A DNA stretch of 64,000 nt from Ferrigenium kumadai (GTDB lineage: Bacteria; Pseudomonadota; Gammaproteobacteria; Burkholderiales; Gallionellaceae). The stretch spans positions 1,984,001 to 2,048,000 of the forward strand of contig NZ_AP019536.1 of assembly GCF_018324385.1 (NCBI RefSeq), given 5' to 3'. Made by a program: the position numbers and the translations under genes. The notes under the pieces are model-generated. The model was not told the origin of the DNA. It saw only the letters and a program-made list of their open reading frames with translations, and ran no database searches. Shown here piece by piece: positions 47,000 through 55,161 of this stretch (position 1 is its first letter; every line of letters starts with the position of its first letter).

Positions 47000-47448
47000 C
47001 CTATGTCCCGCAGCAGGTTGACCATCTCGATGACGACCTGCGCCGCTTCGCCGCCCTTGGTGTGCATGCGCGCGATCGCCTGTTCGTCTGTGTCGGTGGT
47101 AAGGATCGCATTGGCGATCGGCACGCAGCTGGCGAGCTGCACGTCGCCCACGCCGCGCGCGGACTCGTTCGAAACCACTTCGAAGTGGTAAGTGTCGCCA
47201 CGGATCACCGCGCCGAGTGCGACCAGCCCGTCGAAGTTGCCGCTCTCCGCCATGCGCAGCAGCACCAGCGGGATCTCCAGCGCGCCGGGCACGGTCGCCA
47301 GCGTGATGTCGTCTTCGGCCACGCCGTGCTGCACCAGTTGCGCACGGCAAGCGCCCAGCAGGCCCTCGCACACTTCGCTGTTGAAGCGGCTCTGCACGAT
47401 GCCGATGCGCATGCTCTTGCCGCTCAGATTCTTTTCCAGTTCTTTCAT
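46996..47448 (-). CDS. ribH: 6,7-dimethyl-8-ribityllumazine synthase
   Basis: RibH condenses the ribityl uracil with dihydroxybutanone phosphate, the step before riboflavin synthase. ATG 47448 gives [20 protein letters not shown] and 150 residues and overlaps the ribBA stop by four bases. Substrate-binding motifs [12 protein letters not shown] and [14 protein letters not shown] are present. The histidine in DTYHFE is the conserved catalytic residue. A longer frame upstream is only an extension through ribBA. Confidence 0.96.
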   Translation of the reverse strand: MKELEKNLSGKSMRIGIVQSRFNSEVCEGLLGACRAQLVQHGVAEDDITLATVPGALEIPLVLLRMAESGNFDGLVALGAVIRGDTYHFEVVSNESARGVGDVQLASCVPIANAILTTDTDEQAIARMHTKGGEAAQVVIEMVNLLRDIG

Positions 47449-48545
47449 TGCTTTTCCTTGTTGTGACAGTAACGCACCACTTCCAGCCCGAAGCCGGTCA
47501 TGCTCGGCAGCTTGCGCGGGGTGGCGATGAGGCACATCTTGCCGACGTTGAGGTCGCGCAGGATCTGCGCGCCGATGCCGTAATTGCGCGGGTCCCACTG
47601 CGCGTGCTGCGCCTCGGGTTGGGCGGCAGCGCGCGCCAGCAGGTCCTGCGAAGTCTCGGCGTGGTGCATCAGCACCAGCACACCGGCCGGCGCCGCGGCG
47701 ATACGGGTCAGCGCGTCGTGCACGCTGGTCGATTGCGGGTAACTGGCCTGCTCGAGGAAGTCCATCACCGACAGCGGCTCGTGCACGCGCACCAGCGTCT
47801 CGTTCTGCGGCTGGATGTCGCCCTTCACCAGCGCCAGGTGCACGCGCTGCGTGGTCTTGTCGGTGTAGGTCACCAGGTCGAGTTCGCCGTAGGCGGTCTG
47901 CACCGTGCGGCGCGCCACGCGCTCGATCAGCGTCTCGTTCTGTATGCGGTATTCGATCAGGTCGGCGATGGTGCCGATCTTCAGGCCGTGCTCCTTCGCG
48001 AACGGGATCAGGTCGGGCAGGCGCGCCATCTCGCCGTCGTCCTTGAGGATCTCGCAGATCACCGAAGCGGGCGTCAGCCCCGCCAGCTGAGCCAGGTCGC
48101 AGCCCGCTTCGGTGTGCCCCGCGCGCACCAGCACGCCGCCACTCTTCGCGCGCAGCGGGAAGATGTGACCCGGCCGCACGATGTCGGCAGGCTTCGCATC
48201 CTTCGCCGCCGCCACCTGGATGGTGCGCGAACGGTCCGCCGCCGAGATGCCGGTGGTCACGCCCGTCGCCGCCTCGATGGACATGGTGAAGTTGGTCGCC
48301 AGCGGCAGGCCGTTCTCATTCACCATCAACGGCAGCTTGAGCTGGTCGCAATGCTCCCCGGTCAGCGTCAGGCAGATCAGCCCGCGCCCGAACTTCGCCA
48401 TGAAATTGATCTTCTCAGGCGTGACGAACTCGGCCGCGAACACCAGGTCGCCCTCGTTCTCGCGGTCCTCCTCGTCCACCAGCACCACCATGCGCCCGGC
48501 GCGCATTTCGGCGATGATGTCCTGTATCGGTGCAACGTCTGTCAT
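47445..48545 (-). CDS. ribBA: Bifunctional DHBP synthase / GTP cyclohydrolase II-like protein
   Basis: The N-terminal half (about residues 1-205) is DHBP synthase: [21 protein letters not shown] and [16 protein letters not shown] are diagnostic. It makes dihydroxybutanone phosphate from ribulose 5-phosphate. The C-terminal half (about 210-366) has the GTP cyclohydrolase II fold but appears to lack the zinc-binding C-x(10)-C-x-C cluster, so this half may be inactive, with a separate RibA elsewhere. The 366-residue gene opens the ribBA-ribH-nusB-thiL-pgpA-nuclease run. I found no FMN riboswitch in its 109-bp upstream gap. Confidence 0.92.
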   Translation of the reverse strand: MTDVAPIQDIIAEMRAGRMVVLVDEEDRENEGDLVFAAEFVTPEKINFMAKFGRGLICLTLTGEHCDQLKLPLMVNENGLPLATNFTMSIEAATGVTTGISAADRSRTIQVAAAKDAKPADIVRPGHIFPLRAKSGGVLVRAGHTEAGCDLAQLAGLTPASVICEILKDDGEMARLPDLIPFAKEHGLKIGTIADLIEYRIQNETLIERVARRTVQTAYGELDLVTYTDKTTQRVHLALVKGDIQPQNETLVRVHEPLSVMDFLEQASYPQSTSVHDALTRIAAAPAGVLVLMHHAETSQDLLARAAAQPEAQHAQWDPRNYGIGAQILRDLNVGKMCLIATPRKLPSMTGFGLEVVRYCHNKEKQ

Positions 48546-48654
48546 GCAAAACCTCTGAAAAGGCGGGCCGCGCAGGATGCGCGGCCGCCGAAGATGTGCA
48601 ATTCTACCATTTCGGCACGGCTCCCCGCTTGCCCTGTACGGAGGATCGAAGGGA

Positions 48655-48942
48655 ATGGCACGGCAAATCGCACCCCGCTACTGGTCCGCGAAGGTGACGC
48701 AAGAAAGCTTCGCGCTCGGCCTGGAGGAAGGCGTCTTCACCTGGCACGACCCGAAACGCATCGCGGAATCGCTCAAGCGCTCGGCGGAAGCGAGCACCCG
48801 CCGCAAAGCCCCGCCCTTCCGCTCCGCCATGTCCATGCTGGTGTTCTACATCAACCGCGCGGGCAGAAACCTCGACGAAAACCAGAAGCGCGTCCTCGAA
48901 CAGGCAAAGGACGAGTTGCGCGCGCTGTACGGCAAGGGCTGA
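48655..48942 (+). CDS. DUF3175-type protein
   Basis: A 95-residue protein from ATG 48655 (MARQIAPRYWSAKVTQESFA), with GAAGGGA just upstream. It contains the DUF3175-like stretch GVFTWHDPKRIAESLKRSAE and a segment RSAMSMLVFYINRAGRNL. The family is widespread in Proteobacteria, function unknown; the composition is basic and soluble. It lies divergent from ribBA and upstream of the second cassette. Confidence 0.8.
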   Translation: MARQIAPRYWSAKVTQESFALGLEEGVFTWHDPKRIAESLKRSAEASTRRKAPPFRSAMSMLVFYINRAGRNLDENQKRVLEQAKDELRALYGKG

Positions 48943-49003
48943 AAATGCATAGATATTCCAGCATATTGTTTTCGGCGTGAAGGTCGGCTAGGGTTGCGGG
49001 CGG

Positions 49004-49622
49004 TTAAATCAGTCAGCAACAAAAGCCGTGTTTGATTTGCGGCTCGCCGCATTTATCCGACCGGCTTGCAATGGAAACAGGGAGATAGAAAACAATGCGC
49101 CAGCTTATATGGCAGTTCGTTCCAGAATATATGGCATTTTTGCCATCTACTTTACGTTGAACCTCAACGCCACTACATCGCTGAACATGACTACCGAGAT
49201 AAAGCACCCGACCAAGGAGCAGCAGCACAAAGACTATATCGAAGGTCTGAAGATCTACTATGACTTCTTCAAACACCTGACAACTCTTTCAACAGCGTCC
49301 CTTCTGCTATTAGCCACTCTGCTTGAGAAGTTCTTCAAAGCGCCGTCCTGGACTGTTTTGATCGGCATTACTTTCTTCTGCTTCTTCGTCTCGTTGGTCA
49401 GCTCGGTTCTATCAATGGCCGCAGTTGGCTTGGCGATAGCCGATTCAGGCATGGTAGAAGATTCCCGCTTAAAGTTTTTATCATTGGGTGGTGTATGTGC
49501 CGTAGGCGGAATTCTCTGTGCCTTTGTTTTCCTAGTCCTCTTTTCGCTGAGGAATTTCTACTCATGAGGCCCAACCCATCCATCAAGCGGGACGCGCTAA
49601 AGCGCGCCCCTTATGTCAAACG
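49004..49622 (+). mobile_element. Solitary integron-type gene cassette 2
   Basis: A 619-bp unit between a perfect GTTRRRY core box GTTAAAT (49003-49009) and the attC at 49569-49628. Cassette boundaries fall between G and TT at each end (after 49003 and after 49622). It holds one ORF, visibly AT-rich next to its GC-rich surroundings. No integrase gene is present. Confidence 0.72.
49187..49567 (+). CDS. Cassette-borne three-helix membrane protein
   Basis: A 126-residue protein of unknown function from ATG 49187 (MTTEIKHPTKEQQHKDYIEG); a longer open frame to 49028 would add a poor leader. A short amphipathic N-terminus (YIEGLKIYYDFFKHLTTLS) precedes three predicted membrane helices (about 34-50, 56-85 and 98-120) and a short tail. 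Layout resembles the other cassette protein but sequence similarity is not evident. It ends 1 bp before the attC box. A membrane effector of phage defence is one possibility, but nothing in the sequence proves it. Confidence 0.75.
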   Translation: MTTEIKHPTKEQQHKDYIEGLKIYYDFFKHLTTLSTASLLLLATLLEKFFKAPSWTVLIGITFFCFFVSLVSSVLSMAAVGLAIADSGMVEDSRLKFLSLGGVCAVGGILCAFVFLVLFSLRNFYS

Positions 49623-49628
49623 TTAGCC
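49569..49628 (+). other. Integron attC recombination site (cassette 2)
   Basis: Outer boxes GCCCAAC (49569-49575, a perfect RYYYAAC) and GTTAGCC (49622-49628, one mismatch to GTTRRRY) flank an inverted repeat. The left arm AAGCGGGACGCGC (49585-49597) pairs with GCGCGCCCCTT (49602-49612) when C49588 and A49592 are left out, the two extrahelical bases expected in attC. The loop is TAAA. The site begins 1 bp past the ORF stop. Confidence 0.85.
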
Positions 49629-49647
49629 ACTCAGCATTGTGGTTAAC

Positions 49648-49680
49648 GCATGGCGAGCGACAGCTCGCCATGCTGTTTTT
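49648..49680 (+). terminator. Intrinsic terminator after cassette 2
   Basis: GCATGGCGAGC and GCTCGCCATGC form a perfect 11-bp stem with a GACA loop, followed by TGTTTTT. It is 20 bp after the attC on the plus strand and should end cassette transcription. Confidence 0.75.
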
Positions 49681-49966
49681 GGGTTTTGCTTTCGTCCCCT
49701 GTGCGCCGCCTCGATCAGGCGCGAACGAGCGGTGGGGTTGGGCGAGCACTGTTTGAGCACGTGGCCGCGTAGCGGATCGTGCGAGTTGCGCAGCCCCGCT
49801 CGTTTGCGTCTGGTCGAGGGAACCGCGTAGCGGCGGCAAACCGGGGGCGCCTTCTTTGGGTTACCTTTCTTGGCAAGACAAGAAAGGTAACTTGCTGCCG
49901 GGCAACCCCCGGCGGTTTTGATTTTGTTTTTTGGTTTTGACTCGGGCGGGTTTGAAACCCGCCCCT
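49681..49966. repeat. Dispersed hairpin-rich repeat between cassette 2 and ribE
   Basis: This gene-poor stretch has the look of a dispersed betaproteobacterial repeat. It includes GTTACCTTTCTT facing AAGAAAGGTAAC (49860-49891, perfect 12-bp arms), a GCCGGG/CCCGGC stem soon after, T-rich tracts, and the palindrome GGGCGGGTTT-G-AAACCCGCCC (49944-49964). An 87-codon minus-strand frame (49715-49978) runs through it, but its content (arginine/proline-rich) is the kind of spurious translation these repeats give. I see no gene here. Confidence 0.6.
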
Positions 49967-49988
49967 ACAAACATCCACCGCCCCCGGA

Positions 49989-50585
49989 TTAATCCTGCTC
50001 CGCCGCCATCATCCTCTCGACATACCGCGCAATCAGGTCGATCTCCAGATTCACCTTCGCGCCCGCCTTCAGTTCGTTGAGCGTGGTGACCTCCAGCGTG
50101 TGCGGAATGAGGTTCACTTCGAATTCGCTGCCCGCGACACGGTTCACGGTGAGGCTCACGCCGTTGATGGTGATGGAGCCCTTCACCGCGATGTATTTCG
50201 CCAGCGCGTGCGGTGCGCGCACCACCAGCCGCCAGCTCTCGCCGATGTCGTTGAAGGCGACCACTTCGCCCACGCCGTCCACGTGACCGGTGACCAGGTG
50301 ACCGCCCAGGCGGTCCGACAGGCGTAGCGCCTTTTCCAGGTTGACGTGTCCGCCCTGCTTGTCCAGCCCAACGGTGCAGTTCAGCGTCTCGCGCGACACG
50401 TCCACGGTGAAGGTATTGCCTTCCAGCTTCACCACGGTCAGGCACACGCCGTTCACGGCGATGCTGTCGCCGAGCTTCACGTCGTCCATGCCCAGCGCTT
50501 CGGTCGCCACGGAAAGGCGCAGGCCGCCTTCACGGTCCTCCGCGCGCTTGATGATGCCGACGTCGGCCACGATTCCACTAAACAT
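49989..50585 (-). CDS. ribE: Riboflavin synthase, alpha chain
   Basis: RibE converts two molecules of lumazine into riboflavin. The 198-residue protein begins MFSGIVADVGIIKRAEDREG and shows two lumazine-binding repeats: the first with GDSIAVNGVCLTVV, the second with GSITINGVSLTVNRV. Residue content near DVSRETL and GHVDGVGEVV is typical. Its start overlaps the ribD stop by 8 bp. The 360-bp stretch after its stop is the dispersed repeat. Confidence 0.95.
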   Translation of the reverse strand: MFSGIVADVGIIKRAEDREGGLRLSVATEALGMDDVKLGDSIAVNGVCLTVVKLEGNTFTVDVSRETLNCTVGLDKQGGHVNLEKALRLSDRLGGHLVTGHVDGVGEVVAFNDIGESWRLVVRAPHALAKYIAVKGSITINGVSLTVNRVAGSEFEVNLIPHTLEVTTLNELKAGAKVNLEIDLIARYVERMMAAEQD

Positions 50586-51678
50586 TTTCTTTTCCTTTCA
50601 CTCTCGCCACGATGCGCAGGTCCGCGCCCACTTGGCGCACGTCCTGCCATGTCAGATCGATGCGCTGTTCCAGCGCTGTCAATTCGCCCAGTTGCGCGAT
50701 GCCGCGCGCGGCGTCGCCCAGCAGCTGCGGCGCGACGTACAGCAGCAGCTCGTCCACCAGCCCCGCGCGCAGCAGCGCGCCGTTCAGCGTGCTGCCGGCC
50801 TCCACCAGCACTTCGTTGATGCCGCGCTGCGCGAGGTCGCGCAGCATTGCGGGCAGATCCACCTGCCCGTCGCCGTCCGGCAACAGCTCCACCGCCGCGC
50901 CCGCTTGCCGCAACGCGGCGATCTTCGCCTCATCTTTCATGGCCGTGTAGATCAGCACATTCCCCTCTTCCAGGATGCGCGCCGACGGAGGCGTCTGCAG
51001 CTTGCTGTCCAGCACCACGCGCAGCGGCTGTCTGTCTGTTTCTATTTCGCGCACGTTGAGCTGCGGATCGTCCGCCAACACCGTGCCGACGCCGGCCAGC
51101 ACCGCGCAGGAGCGCGCGCGCCAGTACTGTACGTCGCGCCGCGCCGCGGGGCCGGTGATCCACTGGCTGACGCCGTTGGCGAGCGCGGTGCGACCGTCGA
51201 GGCTCATGCCGGTCTTGCTCCTGACCCACGGCGTTCCGCGCGTCATGCGCGCGAAGAAGCCGATGTTGAGTTCGCGCGCCGCCGCTTCCATCAGGCCGCT
51301 CTCGACGGCGATGCCGGCATTGCGCAACTTCGCGATGCCTTCTCCGGCGACCTGGGGATTGGGGTCCTGCACCGCGACCACGACGCGCGAAACGCCGGCG
51401 GCGATCAGCGCATCGGCACAGGGCGGCGTGCGCCCGTGATGGCTGCAGGGCTCGAGGGTGACGTAGGCCGTCGAACCTCGCGCCGCCTCGCCGGCCTCGC
51501 GCAAGGCATGGACTTCGGCATGGGGCTGGCCCGCACGCTCGTGCCAGCCTTCCCCGACGACCTTGCCATCGCGCACCAGCACGCAGCCGACGCGGGGATT
51601 GGGACTGGTGGTGTAAAGGCCGCGCTCGGCCAGCCGCAGTGCCTGCGCCATCCACTCGCTGTCTTGCGGCGTCAGCAT
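50578..51678 (-). CDS. ribD: Bifunctional riboflavin biosynthesis deaminase/reductase RibD
   Basis: RibD deaminates then reduces the pyrimidine intermediate of riboflavin synthesis. The 366-residue protein begins MLTPQDSEWMAQALRLAERG. The deaminase half has the zinc motif HAEVHAL with PCSHHGRTPPC; the reductase half starts near residue 145 (PWVRSKTGMSLDGRTAL) and ends with GINEVLVEAGSTLNGALL. It is 2 bp after nrdR and overlaps ribE, giving nrdR-ribD-ribE. Confidence 0.96.
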   Translation of the reverse strand: MLTPQDSEWMAQALRLAERGLYTTSPNPRVGCVLVRDGKVVGEGWHERAGQPHAEVHALREAGEAARGSTAYVTLEPCSHHGRTPPCADALIAAGVSRVVVAVQDPNPQVAGEGIAKLRNAGIAVESGLMEAAARELNIGFFARMTRGTPWVRSKTGMSLDGRTALANGVSQWITGPAARRDVQYWRARSCAVLAGVGTVLADDPQLNVREIETDRQPLRVVLDSKLQTPPSARILEEGNVLIYTAMKDEAKIAALRQAGAAVELLPDGDGQVDLPAMLRDLAQRGINEVLVEAGSTLNGALLRAGLVDELLLYVAPQLLGDAARGIAQLGELTALEQRIDLTWQDVRQVGADLRIVARVKGKENV

Positions 51679-51680
51679 GG

Positions 51681-52154
51681 TCAGTTTTGTGGTTTGCGGC
51701 GCGGCGTCTTGCGTACCGCATTCACCGCGTCGGCGAAATCGTCCACGTCCTCGAAGCTCTTGTACACCGAAGCGAAGCGGATATAGGCCACCTTGTCGAG
51801 CTTGAGCAGCTCCTTCATCACCATCTCGCCGATCTGGCGCGAACCGATCTCTCGTTCGCCCAGCGCGAAGACTTTCTGCGTGACATGGTCGATGGCCGCA
51901 TCGACCAGCTCGGTGGAAACCGGGCGCTTGTGCAGCGCCCGGTTGAAACTGGTGCGCAGCTTATCCTCGTCGAATTCGCTGCGCATACCGTTCTGCTTCA
52001 CCACCTGCGGCATGCGCAACTCCACCGTCTCGTAGGTGGTGAAGCGCTTGTCGCAGGAAAGGCAACGGCGGCGGCGGCGGATGCTGTCGCCCTCCTCGCT
52101 TTCGCGGGTGTCCACCACTTGGGTGTTATCGCCTTTACAGAACGGGCATTTCAT
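51681..52154 (-). CDS. nrdR: Transcriptional repressor NrdR
   Basis: NrdR represses ribonucleotide reductase genes in response to (d)ATP. The ATG at 52154 gives [20 protein letters not shown] and 157 residues; an upstream extension lies inside a repeat. A zinc ribbon (CPFC...CLSC) occupies residues 1-35 and an ATP-cone domain about 49-139. The glyA-nrdR-ribD-ribE order is common in proteobacteria. Confidence 0.96.
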   Translation of the reverse strand: MKCPFCKGDNTQVVDTRESEEGDSIRRRRRCLSCDKRFTTYETVELRMPQVVKQNGMRSEFDEDKLRTSFNRALHKRPVSTELVDAAIDHVTQKVFALGEREIGSRQIGEMVMKELLKLDKVAYIRFASVYKSFEDVDDFADAVNAVRKTPRRKPQN

Positions 52155-52162
52155 GGGATTAA

Positions 52163-52231
52163 GGATTCGGGATACAGGATTCAGGTACAACAGGGCTTTC
52201 CCCTGAATCCTGTCTCCTGTATCCCATATCC
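52163..52231. repeat. GGATTC-family inverted repeat between glyA and nrdR
   Basis: GGATTCGGGATACAGGATTC on the left faces GAATCCTGTCTCCTGTATCC on the right, around a loop of about 16 bases. Together with its margins it fills essentially the whole glyA-nrdR gap and should form a long hairpin in the polycistronic transcript. It belongs to the same family as 42493-42567. Confidence 0.75.
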
Positions 52232-52235
52232 TGCA

Positions 52236-53483
52236 TTAGGCTCCGTACACGGGGAACTGCGCCGTCAGCTTCTTCACCTCGCCCGCGACGCGCGCAATCA
52301 CTGCCTCGTCGGTCGGTGCATCCAGCACGTCGGCGATCAGGTGAGCGAGCTTCTCGGCTTCGAGTTCCTTGAAGCCGCGGGTGGTCATCGCCGGGCTGCC
52401 GATGCGGATGCCGGAGGTCACGAACGGCTTCTGCGGGTCGTTCGGGATGGAGTTCTTGTTCACGGTGATGTGAGCCAGGCCCAGTGCCGCTTCGGCGTCC
52501 TTGCCGGTGATGTTCTTGGCCTGCAGGTCGACCAGGAACACGTGGCTGTCGGTGCGGCCGGAGACGATGCGCAGGCCGCGCTCTTGCAGCACCTTCGCCA
52601 TCACTCGGGCGTTGTCCACCACTTGCATCTGGTATGCCTTGAATTCCTTGCTGGCCGCTTCCTTGAAGGCAACTGCCTTGCCGGCGATGACATGCATCAG
52701 CGGGCCGCCCTGGATGCCGGGGAAGATCGCCGAATTCAGCGCCTTCTCGTACTCGGCCTTGGCCAGGATGATGCCGCCGCGCGGACCGCGCAGGGTCTTG
52801 TGGGTGGTGGTGGTGACGAAGTCCGCGATGCCGACGGGGCTGGGGTACACGCCCGCAGCGACCAGACCGGCGTAGTGCGCCATGTCCACGAACAGGTATG
52901 CGCCCACGCTGTCGGCGATCTCACGGAAACGCTTCCAGTCGATCACCAGCGAGTAGGCGGAAGCGCCCGCCACGATCATCTTGGGCTTGTGCGCGGTGGC
53001 CAATGCCTGGACCTGGTCGTAGTCGATCTCTTCCTTGTCGTTCAGGCCGTACTGGACGGCGTTGTACAGCTTGCCGCTGGCATTGACCGACGCGCCGTGG
53101 GTCAGGTGACCGCCGTGCGCCAGGGACAGGCCGAGGATGGTGTCGCCGGGCTTGAGCACGGCCATGTACACGGCCTGGTTCGCCTGCGAGCCGGAGTTCG
53201 GCTGCACGTTGGCGTATTCCGCGCCGAACAGCGCCTTGGCGCGATCGATCGCCAGTTGCTCGACGATGTCCACATACTCGCAGCCGCCGTAATAGCGCTT
53301 GCCGGGATAGCCTTCGGCGTACTTGTTGGTCAGCTGGCTGCCCTGGGCTTCCATCACCGCCGGGCTGGTGTAGTTCTCCGAGGCGATCAGCTCGATGTGA
53401 TCTTCCTGGCGGCGGTTCTCGTTCTGGATCGCGGCCCACAGGTCGGGATCAACGGTGGCGATGGTGTTTTTTCTCGAAAACAT
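52236..53483 (-). CDS. glyA: Serine hydroxymethyltransferase
   Basis: GlyA interconverts serine and glycine and supplies 5,10-methylene-tetrahydrofolate. The 415-residue protein begins [20 protein letters not shown]. The PLP lysine lies in [14 protein letters not shown]. Conserved GGHLTHG and the [20 protein letters not shown] region are visible. It is of normal length. Its 3' side abuts the GGATTC-type repeat before nrdR. Confidence 0.98.
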   Translation of the reverse strand: MFSRKNTIATVDPDLWAAIQNENRRQEDHIELIASENYTSPAVMEAQGSQLTNKYAEGYPGKRYYGGCEYVDIVEQLAIDRAKALFGAEYANVQPNSGSQANQAVYMAVLKPGDTILGLSLAHGGHLTHGASVNASGKLYNAVQYGLNDKEEIDYDQVQALATAHKPKMIVAGASAYSLVIDWKRFREIADSVGAYLFVDMAHYAGLVAAGVYPSPVGIADFVTTTTHKTLRGPRGGIILAKAEYEKALNSAIFPGIQGGPLMHVIAGKAVAFKEAASKEFKAYQMQVVDNARVMAKVLQERGLRIVSGRTDSHVFLVDLQAKNITGKDAEAALGLAHITVNKNSIPNDPQKPFVTSGIRIGSPAMTTRGFKELEAEKLAHLIADVLDAPTDEAVIARVAGEVKKLTAQFPVYGA

Positions 53484-53560
53484 GGCGAATAGTCCTAAGA
53501 GTTAAAAATTGGGTTGGAAAGCTGTAAAGGCGCGGATTTTATCATGCCAAGCCAGGAAAA

Positions 53561-53739
53561 CGCTGAACAAGCCGTTCGCCCTGAGCTTGTCGAAGGGCAA
53601 GCTCTGCCACCAATTGATCCGGAGACATCCTCCGTTCATGGTTCGACATAACCAACGACTTGGCTGGTGTTTCCTGGCAGCCTAGTCGGCTGGCTAGTAG
53701 TTTCACCAAGCTCACCACGAACGGAGGACTTGTTCAGCG
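53561..53739. repeat. Compound REP-type inverted repeat between glyA and pmbA
   Basis: A 179-bp element bounded by CGCTGAACAAG at 53561 and its reverse complement CTTGTTCAGCG ending at 53739. Inside, CCGTTCG recurs inverted as CGAACGG on the right. The left inner unit (53572-53598) is identical to the REP arm inside cysS. The middle (GTTTCCTGGCAGCCTAGTC and onward) shows no ORF. It looks like a paired REP element that could be moved by a REP-associated transposase elsewhere. Confidence 0.75.
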
Positions 53740-53742
53740 CCC

Positions 53743-55098
53743 CTAGCGTCCCGCGACAGTCATCCCCTCGACCAGGATCGAGCCGCACTGGCGCGAGCCC
53801 TGTACCAGCACGTCGTTGCCCACGGCGGCGATGTTGCGGAACATGTCCTTGAGGTTGCCCGCGATGGTGATCTCCTGCACCGGGTACTGGATCTCGCCGT
53901 GCTCCACCCAGAAGCCCGCCGCGCCTCGCGAATAGTCGCCGGTGACGTGGTTCACGCCCTGGCCGAGCAACTCGGTGACCAGCAGCCCGCGCCCCATCTG
54001 CTTCAGCAGTCCGTCGAAACCGAGTTCGCCGGGGCTCAGGATCAGGTTGTGGTTGCCGCCCGCGTTGCCCGTAGTCTGCAGGCCGAGCTTGCGCGCCGAG
54101 TAGCTGCCGAGGAAATAGCCGCGCAGCACGCCGTCCTCGACGACGCGGCGCTTCTGCACGCGCACGCCCTCGTCGTCGAACGGGCTGGAGGCCAGCCCCC
54201 TGCGAATGTCCGGCACGTCCTCGATGTTGATGTGCGGAGCGAAGATGGGTTTGTCCATCTGCCCGAGCAGGAAGGACGACTTGCGATACAGGCTGCCGCC
54301 GCTGACCGCGCCGACGAAATGGCCCAGCAGGCTGGAGGCGATGGGCGCCTCGAACAGCACCGGCACCTGCATGGTGGCCAGCTTGCGTGCATTGAGGCGG
54401 CGCACCGTGCGCTCCGCGGCGATGCGCCCCACCTCGTCAGCACGCAGTATCTCGCTCGCGTCGCGCGCCACGCTGTACCAGTAATCGCGCTCCATCGCGT
54501 CGTCCTTGCCCGCGATCACCGCGCAACTGAGACTGTGGCGCGAGGCGGGATAACCGCCCATGAAGCCCTGGCTGTTGGCATGCACGAACTGCGATTCGTG
54601 CACGTTCACCGTCGCGCCTTCCGAATTGTTGATGCGCTTGTCGCGCGCCAGCGCGGACTGTTCGCATTCGCGCGCCAGTCCGATGGCATCGTCCACCGGC
54701 AGATCCCAGGGATGGTACAAGTCGAGATCGGGACAGTCGTGCGCCAGCAGGCCGGCCTCCGGCAGCCCGGCACAGTCGTCCTCGGCGGTATAGCGCGCTA
54801 TGGACAGCGCGGCATCCACCGTGTCGCGCACTGCCTGTCGCGAGAAATCCGAGGTGCTGGCGTTGCCGCGCCGCTGGCCGATGTAGACGGTGATGCCCAG
54901 CCCCTTGTCGCGGTTGTATTCGATGGTCTCCACTTCGTTATGGCGCACCGTGACGGTCTGCCCGAAACCCTCCGACACGTCGGCGGAAGCGGCGGTCGCG
55001 CCGCGCTGTTTGGCGTAGTCCAGCAAGTCCTGCGCGATGTCGCGCAATGTATCTGCGGAATGGGAAAAACGCGGCACGGTCGGAACGGAGCGATTCAT
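53743..55098 (-). CDS. pmbA: Metalloprotease PmbA/TldE
   Basis: PmbA (TldE) forms a complex with TldD that degrades unfolded peptides and matures some modified peptides such as microcin B17. ATG 55098 gives MNRSVPTVPRFSHSADTLRD and 451 residues; a longer frame lies antisense to yjgA. The family core (GLGITVYIGQRRGNASTSD and GGNHNLILSPGE) is present. PmbA lacks the HExxxH zinc motif that TldD carries, as usual. It is divergent from yjgA, a typical neighbour. Confidence 0.94.
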   Translation of the reverse strand: MNRSVPTVPRFSHSADTLRDIAQDLLDYAKQRGATAASADVSEGFGQTVTVRHNEVETIEYNRDKGLGITVYIGQRRGNASTSDFSRQAVRDTVDAALSIARYTAEDDCAGLPEAGLLAHDCPDLDLYHPWDLPVDDAIGLARECEQSALARDKRINNSEGATVNVHESQFVHANSQGFMGGYPASRHSLSCAVIAGKDDAMERDYWYSVARDASEILRADEVGRIAAERTVRRLNARKLATMQVPVLFEAPIASSLLGHFVGAVSGGSLYRKSSFLLGQMDKPIFAPHINIEDVPDIRRGLASSPFDDEGVRVQKRRVVEDGVLRGYFLGSYSARKLGLQTTGNAGGNHNLILSPGELGFDGLLKQMGRGLLVTELLGQGVNHVTGDYSRGAAGFWVEHGEIQYPVQEITIAGNLKDMFRNIAAVGNDVLVQGSRQCGSILVEGMTVAGR

Positions 55099-55161
55099 AA
55101 CTGAGCGAACGGGACGAGGAAAGGCGTTATCATAGCAGCATCTTATAGCCATTTCGCAGCC

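Noticed and set aside
48546-48654. FMN riboswitch upstream of ribBA
   Set aside because: The gap is only 109 bp and I see none of the conserved riboswitch core segments (such as AGGGTGAAA-type and CCCRANYGG-type boxes); no candidate precedes ribD or ribE either.
49028-49186. Upstream extension of the cassette 2 ORF
   Set aside because: The added 53 codons overlap the cassette boundary region and give a poor N-terminus, while the ATG at 49187 starts a normal soluble lead-in to the membrane helices.
33745-49628. Presence of an integron integrase or a complete integron
   Set aside because: No tyrosine recombinase gene, attI or cassette array is visible anywhere in the window; only two isolated cassettes are present.
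49715-49978. 87-codon minus-strand frame in the repeat before ribE
   Set aside because: It is an arginine/proline-rich translation of the hairpin repeats, extends through palindromes and has no ribosome-binding site.
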